Both the position numbers and the translations under genes were made by a program. Under the pieces are notes generated by a model that was not told where the DNA came from, ran no database searches, and saw only the letters and a list, made by a program, of their open reading frames with translations. Positions 54,880-64,000 of a DNA stretch of 64,000 bases are shown here, one piece after another (within the stretch, counting starts at the first letter, position 1; each line of letters opens with the position of its first letter). The stretch comes from Sphaerolaimus hirsutus (Eukaryota > Nematoda > Chromadorea > Monhysterida > Sphaerolaimidae). The stretch is from NCBI GenBank assembly GCA_964036195.1, contig OZ038450.1:28026794-28090793 (forward strand). The letters are read 5' to 3'.

Positions 54880-55437
54880 TAGGGTTCAAACGGGATTGAC
54901 TTTTCGGGATCGGGATCGGGATTCACTTTTTGAGATTTCGGGATCGGGATCGGGATTGGGGTTTCGGGATCGGGATTGGTTTTTTGAGATTTCGGGATCG
55001 GGATCGGGATTGGCCGGGATTGGGGTCACGGGATCGGGATTGGGATTGGCATTTTTCCGGGATCGGGATTGGGTTCTAGGGATAGAGATTTTGGCCATTT
55101 TTCTGGCATTCACAGTTGTTCATAAAGGTCTCAAAACACTGTTGGATGCCAGAAAAGTGGCATAAAATTGACACTGGGGGTTTGCATCCACTTTTTTGCA
55201 TGCAAAAACGTCATTATTTCACTTTTTTTTATTCCACAAAATTTTCCGGGATCGGGATCCCGGAGTTTCTCGGGATCGGGATTTGAAAATTTTCGGGATC
55301 GGGATCGGGATTGGTATTTATGGATTTCGGGATCGGGATCGGGATCGGGATTGGGGTTTCGGGATCGGGATCGGGACTGGTAAATCCCGGAATTTCACGG
55401 GATCCGGGATCGGGATCGGGATCCCGTTTGAACCCTA
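54880..55437. mobile_element. hAT-like element, GGGATC-armed family
   Basis: Starts TAGGGTTCAAACGGGAT and ends ATCCCGTTTGAACCCTA, with a perfect 8-bp duplication GCCACAAT (54872-54879, 55438-55445). The arms are runs of GGGATCGGGATC and TTTCGGGATCGGGATTGG. The small core (55085-55240) is non-coding. It lies upstream of ATPAF2. Confidence 0.92.
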
Positions 55438-55459
55438 GCCACAATAGACAAAAAATTTA

Positions 55460-57373
55460 CCGTATTTCCTCGAATTACCCCCCGGGGTTTTATTTTTTCA
55501 AAGTGAAAATTTTGAGAGAAAAACCTGAAAAATGCAACAATAACCACTATTAATATGTTTTTACAGCCTTATATAAGGATGTAGATGGTATAAACGATGT
55601 TTTTTCAATTCAATTCAACTTTATTACCGCTCTGCCGGCGCGCGTCAAAAAGGTAATACCAAAAAAGAGTAAGCCACTAACGCGTAGAACGAAGTAACTT
55701 AGCACCAAAAAAGTCAAGCGTCGAAATGCGAAGCGTATCGGAAAAATATAACAAATATGTTTCAACATGAATTGCGATGGGGACAATAGCTCACGTTTTA
55801 ATAAGTGACCCCTTAATCCCCCTAATAAAATCACATAACATGTACTCATAACGATACAAAGGCCATAACATTGTTTACTCAGAGAAATTCACATTTGTCA
55901 TACACATATTATCATTGAGATCGCAAGTAGAATCAGTGTATCAAGTGCTGCGAGAAAGTGTCTCTATGCCCCTCTTTCATTCAAACTCTGCACGCTCAGT
56001 GCCTTAATGGGGTTATGAATTTTGTTAGTAATTTTGTCATATAAAAATTTACTTACATTAGGTTAAAACTTCCTTAGCAACCCCTAAGCTATTGTCGGAG
56101 ACGGCGTATGTGGATGCTGCTGTTTCGCAAAGTCGTCTAGGTATTCCTTGAATTCACACAGCGATTTGCTCACTGTCGCTCGAGTAAACTGACAGACAGA
56201 TGATGATAGAGTTGAGCTTAAGTTTTCTCTAGCGTGATCTCTACACTTGTTTTCACAGCAATCCGCCTTAAGTGAGCCTAATAACCGCTGTCTCCAAATC
56301 AAAGTCGAGTCGTGTGGGCAATTTTCGAGGATGTGTTTGTTTGTTAGCCAAAGGTCCACACCTCTGCTGTTGCAGAGGGGGCATGACATCCAACACATAG
56401 CACCCCGTTTTAGAGCAATTTGATCCAGTTTTGACAGAACGCCGTGTCGGAATAGAAACCATTCGATTTCTTTCACTGACAGTGTGTCCGGGCAGATCGG
56501 TGAGATGTGGTCGTAACACTCTCTCTCGTGCTGCCGTGAGCTTTTCCCGCTTGTCGCTCGACTAGATAGACATTCCCACGCTGCATATTTTGCTGTATCC
56601 TTAATTATGTTTTTTGTTACGATCGTTTCCGCCGATTTGTCCTTGAAAAGCCAGTTCTGCGCCTCATGCGCCCGTCCGGAGATGCTGTTTTTCCGATTTT
56701 GACCATTTCTTGTTTTACCCCAAACTTGTGCCACTAACCTCGTTGTAGATGAGATTTTTCCGCTTCTTACATATCTATCCATTTCCATTACTTTTACTGC
56801 AAACCAACCTCGCATTGTTATCATGTCTGCTTCTATGGCTAGCATTCTGTTTGTCAGACCTCTTGGAGCCCCGATCATTATCCGATATATCGAGAGCTCA
56901 ACGGACACTAGCTTATCCTGTGCAGATTTGTTCAGCCCTACAATCTCCACGCCGTAATATACCTTTGAAACTGCATAGAGAGTCCACATGCGTTTTACCG
57001 CCCATAGTGGTCGCATGCTGTGGCAGGCAATTTCGTTGATCAATATGCGCGCCCCATAAGCCCATTCTATATAGAGTCGTTTCTGTTTGTCGAAAGGGTC
57101 TTTGGAGCTGGTAAGAGTTAGTCCTAGATATTTTGTCTCGTCCACCTCTATGACTCTTTGTAAGTTCTTGTGCATATCATATCCTAATTCCCAAATGTTT
57201 TCCTTGTCAGCTTTTTGTCTGAAGTGTAAAACATGACTTTTTGATCTAACGTAACACAGTGTTTTGAACGTCTGTTATGCATTTCCCGGACCACAAATTC
57301 ATAGTGCCCATTTTGAGGGGGGGTATTTCGAGGGGGGTATTTCGAGGGAGGGGGGTATTTCAAGGAAATACGG
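55460..57373. mobile_element. TA-flanked MITE split by a LINE fragment
   Basis: Left TA-CCGTATTTCCTCGAATTACC, right GGTATTTCAAGGAAATACGG-TA. The MITE interior GTATAAACGATGTT is cut and resumes near 57250 with CTAACGTAACACAGTG; the uncut version is seen at 46460-46490. Confidence 0.8.
55602..57249 (-). mobile_element. 5'-truncated non-LTR retrotransposon (LINE) fragment
   Basis: The minus-strand reading frame 56084-57175 encodes 363 residues. It starts after the reverse-transcriptase catalytic core, with the post-RT motif ETKYLGLTLTSSKDPFD and the thumb-like region VKRMWTLYAVSKVYYGVEI. It ends with a CX2C..H..C knuckle (CPLCNSRGVDLW, HILENC). No intact RT or endonuclease is present, as expected for 5' truncation. 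The 3' end carries AATAAAGTTGAATTGAATTG, a short tandem tail typical of some LINE clades. The target duplication is not clear. The clade was not determined. Confidence 0.8.
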
Positions 57374-57604
57374 TAATTTAATATAATGAAACAGCAATGG
57401 GGTATTCTAACCTGCGTTCACGATAAAAAAATCTCAGTTTAAACAATAGGTAATGATGATAGTCGATTAAATTGAGCATGGCAATTTTTATCTGGCTACA
57501 ACTTGAAGACCTCTAAAAATATACATCCAAATATAGCACGCGACTAGGTATCTCAAATAAAATAACAATACCAGTAATTCAATAACAGTACTTATACTTC
57601 AGTG

Positions 57605-57712
57605 ATGGAAATGTGCCAGAAAAAATAGCGCCAAGCGCCATTCTATCTTTAAGAAGATTATACAGAATGCAAAAACGCCAAGATTTTGGCGCATCGGCAC
57701 TTCCCATCACTA
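57605..57712. mobile_element. Short TAGTGATGG/GGCGCC element
   Basis: Left CAGTGATGGAAATGTGCC, right GGCACTTCCCATCACTA, with GCGCCAAGCGCC-type units between. About 108 bp. It lies just downstream of NDUFAF2. Confidence 0.65.
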
Positions 57713-57965
57713 TTTTTTACATAATAAATAAGCTAGCAATTCAATGAGCAATGTATCAGTACAGTGGCAAATTTCGCAGGATTTTTTGCATCGATAAAAA
57801 GGCGAAGAAAAGAGACAAGTAAACATTTTTTCAAGTGACAAGTAAATCTCAATAAATACAATACAAGTTTACCTGGCATTTGACTTGTACCACTGACAAG
57901 TTCACATATTTATCACTTGACTTTTCCTTTTACTTGTCTACCTGAGGAATTTACACCACAAGACA

Positions 57966-60900
57966 TCATCTTTTCGATTTATTTGATTTATCATCACCAC
58001 CTTTAGAATCAGGATCTTTTTTCTGTCTGTAATCCACTCCAGGTAAAACTTCATATTCCCCATAAGTGGGATAATTCCCATCCGCAGTTCCGCTCGAACC
58101 CATTGCCTGTTTTTCGAATGGGAAAATAATTTTTATTTGAAAAAAGTGATTTGAAAAAAATTAATGGAAATTGAAATATAAAATAATTCACCTTCGAATC
58201 TTGTTTGGCGCTGATTTTTGGCAGGGGTGCATCCTTTGTCCGCGCTTCCCACGCGGAACTGAAAGTGGAAAAATGACAGGATCATCAACGATTTAACAAC
58301 ATTTACATTCACATAAAATGGTCGAAATTTATGAACAGTATGGAAAGCCTGAAACGCAATAATTGTGGCGCCATAAAAGAAAGCGTCATGGCGTGAATCC
58401 GGCAAATCCGCAAGTATACAAATTTTTAAGTAAATGTAAATAATCGTGACGTATGTAATATCAGTGATTTATCACCACTCCACTTACTGTCACTGTCAAG
58501 TTGCGGAATTGGCACGCTTCCAAAATTGTTAAAATTATAAGGCTCGCTGGCTTGTGATGAGCTTTTCATCTGAATATTCAATACGGAAGTTCTCGATTTT
58601 CGACACGATATAAAATACGGCCCTGTGCTGGTGCACAAGTTTACCCGGTGCCAAAGTAGCAAAAGGGCGCCATGGTCAACGATGGGTAAGTTCTCCAGAA
58701 AAAAACACTTTCTGTGTTTTGAGTTTTTTCAAAAATGAATACCTGTGTTTTCAGGGAGGTTCTCACGAAAAAACTCGAGTAACTCTGTTCTTATTTCTGT
58801 GTTTTCTGTAAAAACTCAAGTTTTTTTTTCATAAAATGCAAGTTTTTAACCAAATACAGTGGTTCAATGCAAAAACCGTGGTTTTCTTATTACAAATTTG
58901 TTTATGCATGTCCAGGGACACTGTAAGATGTGCTGAAAAATAAACAGTCATGCAAAATGTCAAATTAAAGTTTATACATTTGGCATTTTTGATGACATTT
59001 TATTTTACTGGTTTCACTTGACTAGCTCATCTTTTGACCCATCAGTGTTGTGAATAATACCTTACAAGTTACCAGGTTATACGTTTGGCAGCTTTTGGGT
59101 GAGCCCTCAACTCTGTCGAGTGAGCTGGTGGGTTGCCCAAGCTCAAATCCAATGAAAAAACTCAAAAAACTTTTATGTGTTTCCGTGTTTCTGTGTTTCC
59201 GTGTTCTCCAATAAAAAACTCATTTGAGTTTTGAGTTTTTCAAATTTTTTGAGTTTCCGTGTTTCTGTGTAAAACAAAAACACAGAAACTCGATGAGTTC
59301 TGTGTTCAATTTCTGTGTTTTTTCCATCGTTGGCCATGGTGCGTCGTACTTTGCGGCGCAAGCGTGTCGAAGGGACAGCGCTTATATCATGGTGCGTGGC
59401 ACCGCCCATTTACTTTTTCAGCATTTTTGGAGGTCGGCCAAACCACAACTATGTGGCCGCGGGGGCAAAGGTCCCCCACCCTTCAATTCACTTTTAATAA
59501 CACACTACGTTGTGTATAACCTTTTAATTTGGCGCTCTCAAATGGCGCCATTCCATCACTAATCAGGTAATCACTAATACTTGTTGTTTTTGGAGGGGGG
59601 TTCGCAGGGGCTCAACATATAGGGATTTACAGGCTTTAGAAGGAAAAAAGGGAGAAATGTCGCTAGATACATATGTAGATAGCTGGAGCATTTGATAGGT
59701 AACCCAACCCCCATACGGAACCCCTGCAGTGCCCATGAAGACCCAGTGCTCAGTTATGTGGCTGTACCTGAGCGCCAGGGGCCAGATTTAATTCTCGAGT
59801 AATGTGCCCTACCCGAAAGTTATGCGCCCGAAATCGGGCAGCCGGCCTACAAATTGTTTACGGATGCCCTACCCTACACGTCAGTCTACCGACACGACAA
59901 AACGCAATTCAATTGCGTGTCGGGAAACACGTGTCGGGTGTAGGGCATATTTATTTGTTTTGTTTAGTGTTTCACAAAAAAAGAAAATGTGTAAATTGTG
60001 TAAACGATGCCAATGCAAGCAAAAGAACGTTGCATTTGGGCCAACCTGTATTTAGGGTGGAGCACTTTGTGTGCTGAGAATGTGTTCATATTTGAGGAAA
60101 GAAACCCGAAATCCACTGTGGATACATTGTGAAGTGTGCGTAAACTCGGCGGACATTATGGGAGTCAATGGTCTAAGGAAGTTTTGTACGAGTGCGGTAT
60201 AAACCAACGATAGGGTCACATGTGAATTTGGCCCACGTCCAAGTCGCTCTGCGTTTCAGACAAATGAGAGCGAAAAATGCAGGTTTCATGTTCACGTCAC
60301 TGATTATCGCTGCAATAAATCGACCAGAAATGATCACAAGTACACTAGTTGACACATTTGTGATCATTTCCAGTCGCTTGATTGTGTTCCACAGACGTAA
60401 TGAGTAATGCAAACGTAAATCCTGCGTCTTTCACCCCATTCGTAAAATACGTAACCCGACGCGTGCCAAGTTAACATACCGGATATCTATCACATTTGTC
60501 CTTTTAGGAATTTGTTAGAACTGTTTGAGCGAGATATCAAGCTTTCCGACTCTGTATTTTTATATCCGAGCTTTATCCATTTATTTTTCACATTTGAAAG
60601 TTCAATCGGTTTAAATAAACTGTGAATCGAACGGAATCCTTCAGTTCGAATTCGAATTTGAGACATCTTACTCGTACATAAAAGAAAGAAAGCTGACTCG
60701 TTTCATGTCTGCCGAGTTTACCTATTCCGTCGGTCATTTTGACCTAACTTTCACCGCTCCCAACAGCATTTTGCTGGAGGGCGGATTTTTATTTTTATTT
60801 TTATTTTGTCGGCCACGCGCCCGACAAAACCTGAGAATTGAATTGGAAATTGGTTCATAGGGCGCCTTACGCGCATAACTTAACTATGCTTTGTACACGG

Positions 60901-61954
60901 GAGGGAGACGCGTGTAGGGTGTAGTGCATAACTTAAGAATATTTGTAGGGCATATTAAATCTGGCCCCAGGTCTACATTGGCACCGGACATTGTTACTTG
61001 TGCACCGGGTTTACTTGTGCACAGGTCCTGCGCCAAAAAATACCACCCCCTAAAAAAAAACTCACCTCCCCTCCCCCACAGCCCTCTGTTCCCTAACCCT
61101 CTGGGCATCTTCGCTCACCCCAATAACCCTTTTTCTCTGCTCATACTCCTCATCGTGTGCCAATTGCTCCGCCTCGCTCGGTGCTGATTGGCGCCTGCCT
61201 CTGAGCCACTCCTCCCAGAGGGGGTGCACTTGTTCCCAATCCGTGGCGCCCGTGGGGGAGATGTAGCCTCTGGGGGGTTTGAGGGGGTTTTGGGGGGTGT
61301 TGGGGGTTTTTATGATGTAAAAATAAAGTATATTTTATTTGAGCGCGTGAAATTGTAGAAAGTATTTACATCGGGGTATGTGCACGGCGTGACTATAGTT
61401 GACACTCACAGGAGTTGACATCACAAATGTCAAATTAAAACAAAAAATTGAAAGCATCATACTTAGAAACAATGAAAATTAATTGTCATGATACACTGAT
61501 AACTATGCCCTATCACATAGGGAAGTTGAAATCACATAAATTAACCAAAAATTTACCGAATTCAGGGATGTAAACTAGTGTGTGGGACCTTCATCGAAAA
61601 ATCATAAAGAAAGCATACCGTAAATACTCTTTTCCGATTGGAGTTTTATTTGAGGATTTACGGTATTTTCAATTAATTTTCGTTTTTGATTCGAATTTTG
61701 ACCGACCAATACCTTACCTTACCAATATAGGAGAAATCAAACAAACATCAGTAAAAAAAATCCCCAAAAACTGTTAGCAAAACACACCTGCCCACCTTAT
61801 CCCTATCAGTCTGGGCTCTTTGTTGCTCGTAGTAAAGATTGCCAAATTTGTCCTTGCCCGTGATAATTCGCGGTTGAGAGCCCCGCAATCTATGCACGCT
61901 TTCCACGAAATTGCTCCAAATCGTTTGTAAAACGCCCGGTCGCATGCGAGACAT
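57966..61954 (-). CDS. NDUFAF2: NADH:ubiquinone oxidoreductase complex assembly factor 2 (4 exons)
   Basis: Mitochondrial complex I assembly factor (mimitin, NDUFA12-related). Exons 61788-61954, 61066-61269, 58192-58258 and 57966-58106, phases 2, 2, 0, give 192 residues. Exon 1 has LQTIWSNFVESVHRLRG and the hallmark GKDKFGNLYYEQQ. Exon 2 has TDWEQVHPLWEEWLRGRR, QSAPSEAEQLAHDEEYEQRK, matching the IPTEWEAWIRRTRKTPPTMEE region of the family. Exons 3-4 give a low-complexity Lys/Asp-rich tail (PTYGEYEVLPGVDYRQKK), poorly conserved in the family, so they rest on phase and splice signals. The Met at 61954 or the one three codons later could be used. Intron 2 (2.8 kb) holds two transposons. Confidence 0.85.
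58677..59332. mobile_element. hAT-like element, CTGTGTTTT-armed family
   Basis: Starts CAACGATGGGTAAG and ends TTTTCCATCGTTG, with a perfect 8-bp duplication GCCATGGT (58669-58676, 59333-59340). The arms contain TTCTGTGTTTTGAGTTTTT units. The target itself lies in a GGCGCC-type element. It lies in NDUFAF2 intron 2. Confidence 0.88.
59774..60972. mobile_element. 1.2-kb element with CNGGGGCCAGATTTA inverted ends
   Basis: CAGGGGCCAGATTTAA on the left faces TTAAATCTGGCCCCAG on the right. Next to the ends are TGCCCTACCCG and GTAGGGCAT blocks and CCCGACA/TGTCGGG units near 59880-59930 and 60810-60830. A palindromic segment near 60200-60400 may be a nested MITE. Non-coding. Target duplication not resolved. 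Confidence 0.6.
61619..61663. mobile_element. 45-bp minimal CCGTAAATNCTC element
   Basis: TA-CCGTAAATACTCTTTTCCG followed at once by TTTTATTTGAGGATTTACGG-TA: both inverted ends of the TA-flanked family with almost nothing between them. It lies in NDUFAF2 intron 1. Confidence 0.6.
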
Positions 61955-64000
61955 TCTGGGGGGATTTTTTTAAGATGATTGGTGAATTTTTATTTTTATT
62001 TGTGAATTTTAAGCGCCGCGAGCATGATTCAACGCAGAATACCGGATTTTGCTAGAAAAATTTCCATGGGAATAAATAATTGTTTCGTCACACATTTTTG
62101 AGTGGGGGGGGGGCTATTCAAAGGATTTAAGTGAAGGGAATTATTATTTCGTCAAAGGTTACAAGCATGTTTCGAGAAAATCATTTCACGAGATATTTAT
62201 TGACAAAATAGGAACATTTTCGTTCAAAAAGGAAAGAACAATTTTATCATTGAAAGGGGGAATTATTAGAAGTTCGATTTTTTCCTCACTCGTCTAAACG
62301 GGGGAATTATTCAAGGCGGGGAGGGGGGGGGGGGGTTCTAGCAAATGCCGTATCTGGCGACTGAAAATTGATATTAGCACAAAAATGAGAGGTATAAAAC
62401 TGTGTTCTGGTTATCCCTGACGGAAATTATTAGATTACCCCTAATGCAGAAGTGACAAAAGAAGTGACAAATAGACTCTACCAATCACAGACCATTTTTG
62501 CACTTTTCTGATTGAGAAATTGGCAAAAGCGCGTCACTTTTGGATCAATGCAAATGTTGTGACTTGTCAATGCTGATTAAAAGTCAGTCGGTTGATATTT
62601 ATCCCCAAAATGGCGCCATACTATCAATAATTTGGCAATTGTCCAAAATGTAGAGATACCACATTCCTATTTACCAATGAATTTATCAATTTGGTGAGCA
62701 ATATTCTTTGGTTCATTATGCGGACAAAAGATTGTCAAAGGCAACAATGCCAAGCGACGAAAAACAACAACACAAAAAAACGCAAAAATGAAAAATTGAC
62801 AGATAAATCTTCGATTATCTCCAGAACTCATAAAAAAATTCAAAATCAAAAGCAAAAACGAATCGACTTGAAAACAGTAGTAGAGATGACTTTTAACGCC
62901 TAATTACCGTATTACCTCGAATTATCCCCCCCCCCTTGAATTAACCCCCCCCCCCTCAAATAAACCCCCCCTCAAAATGGGCTGGGGAAATAATAAACCC
63001 CCCCCTCGAAATACCCCCCCTTCGGAATGATGTACGTCATGTACATAATAAATACGTCATGTACGCAATGTACATGATGTATATTACTGTTAATTTGCAT
63101 CGCAGCTACACATAGAGTAGTTTGTGTAGCTATCTACGTTTTTATGTCCAAATATATCCTGTTTGGACACATTCATTACCTATTTTGGGTACGCAAATGC
63201 CTATTTATTACGATCCTTACAAAAATTTCTGACGAAATAATAACCCCCCCCCCTCGAATTAACCCCCCCTCAAATTTTGCTGGCGAAATAAGAAACCCCC
63301 ATGGGGGTAGTTCGAGGTAATACGGTATGCTAAAACTGTCAACTAATTAATTCTGATTAAAAGCCCGACAAACATGATAGTAAAGTTTATTCCGGCTGTG
63401 CAAAATCTTACAAAATGACCGTAAAAGTAAAACACACAGTAGGTAGTTGACAAATTTACAAAGTTGACAAATCTGTTGTAAACTTAGTTGAGTTCACCGA
63501 AATGAATAATTTTTGATCTCCGTCAACAGTTGCCAATGCCATGTTGTAAGCTTACAATGTCAACTGGTGTCAACTGAAAACACCAAAGTGTCAACTGAAA
63601 ATTCATCCGGGTGACTGTGCGGCACGCTGAAAATGTCACGTAAAATGCCAAACAATTTTGTAAAAATTCAATTTCAGTAAAGTCGATCAGCTTTTTAACG
63701 TATTTGAGTTTGCTTTTCAATCTCCAGTTGACGGTGCACATTATACGATTTCAATTTCCAGTGCACATTTCACATGGCATTTGACAAACTTTCTGACATT
63801 TTTCAAATTCAACTTTTACGCGAGATAAAGCGTGTGGGACAAGACCTTGACGCAAATTCTACTTGACAACTATTTTGTTAGCTGTTTTCTTTCCTGTCAC
63901 GATTTGTCAATTGACCAATGATTATGCAAGCAAAACTTGTAATCTTAAAATATGACGGGGGCTTTTAATCAACAAATTTTTTTAACAATAAAAAGTGTAA
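61955..64000. other. Region upstream of NDUFAF2
   Basis: No coding exon is supported. 62100-62350 has degenerate G-rich MITE ends (GGGGGGGCTATTCAAAGG). 62907-63325 is an intact TA-flanked MITE. 63440-63780 has inverted GTTGACAAATTT and GTCAACT units resembling the long-palindrome MITEs. I see nothing else. Confidence 0.55.
62907..63325. mobile_element. TA-flanked MITE, CCGTATTACCTCGAA subfamily
   Basis: TA-CCGTATTACCTCGAATTATC and GTTCGAGGTAATACGG-TA ends. C-run and G-run subterminal blocks; interior with TACGTCATGTACATAAT. Sister copy of 37905-38313. Confidence 0.85.

Noticed and set aside
54851..55438. Gly-Ser-Asp repeat proteins across 54851-55438
   Set aside because: The reading is generated by GGGATC arm repeats of a non-coding hAT-like element.
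1..64000. Assignment to an appendicularian such as Fritillaria because of transposon-derived non-canonical introns
   Set aside because: The splice dinucleotides seen here (GT..TG, GT..CG) are not the AG-AC/AG-AT types I recall for that genus, and no gene gives a decisive taxonomic signal, so I leave the species open.

Overview
This is invertebrate metazoan nuclear DNA. Eight spliced protein-coding genes are packed into 64 kb, nearly all with introns, and their introns and spacers are filled with nested DNA transposons. I cannot name the species. The gene models were assembled by hand from reading frame, splice signals, matching intron phase and remembered family sequence. No alignment was run.

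Layout: (1) 1191-9531, minus, a Loquacious/TARBP2/PRKRA-type triple dsRNA-binding protein. (2) 10013-14183, a four-level nest of DNA transposons with a 3.15-kb Mutator-like (MULE) element at its centre. (3) 14840-18182, plus, a small Gly-rich, Cys-rich single-pass membrane protein (the only plus-strand host gene). (4) 18851-26761, minus, UTP25 (ribosome biogenesis). (5) 29401-34391, minus, Elongin B, whose second intron holds a hAT-like element inside which a second hAT-like element carries a BEL/Pao pol fragment. (6) 36336-44147, minus, PDIA4/ERp72 with 13 exons and a KEEL tail. (7) 47410-48627, minus, mitoribosomal protein bS21m (MRPS21). (8) 49312-54592, minus, ATPAF2 (ATP12), with a run of intact hAT-like elements in intron 4. 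(9) 55460-57373, a TA-flanked MITE split by a LINE fragment. (10) 57966-61954, minus, NDUFAF2. MRPS21, ATPAF2 and NDUFAF2 are three mitochondrial genes in a row. All genes are transcribed separately and I see no operon.

The most interesting material is in the transposons. First, at least three introns appear to BE transposons. PDIA4 intron 1 is bounded exactly by the inverted ends of a small element. Loqs intron 8 and ATPAF2 intron 2 are bounded by the ends of a second family with a GT donor but no AG acceptor (TG and CG by homology), which suggests non-canonical splicing of transposon-derived introns. Second, a set of hAT-like elements with perfect 8-bp target duplications share termini of the form TAGGGT, TAGTGATG or CA(G/A)NG. 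Each family builds its arms from repeats of a different short unit (AACGTTTT, GGTACGGTAC, TTTCCG, GGGATC, GGCGCC, GGTGCC, TATACGTA, CTGTGTTTT). Several otherwise unrelated families also share an internal 16-bp palindrome, TGCGCGCNNGCGCGCA. Together these look like one diversified system of elements whose arms have been replaced while the basic architecture was kept.
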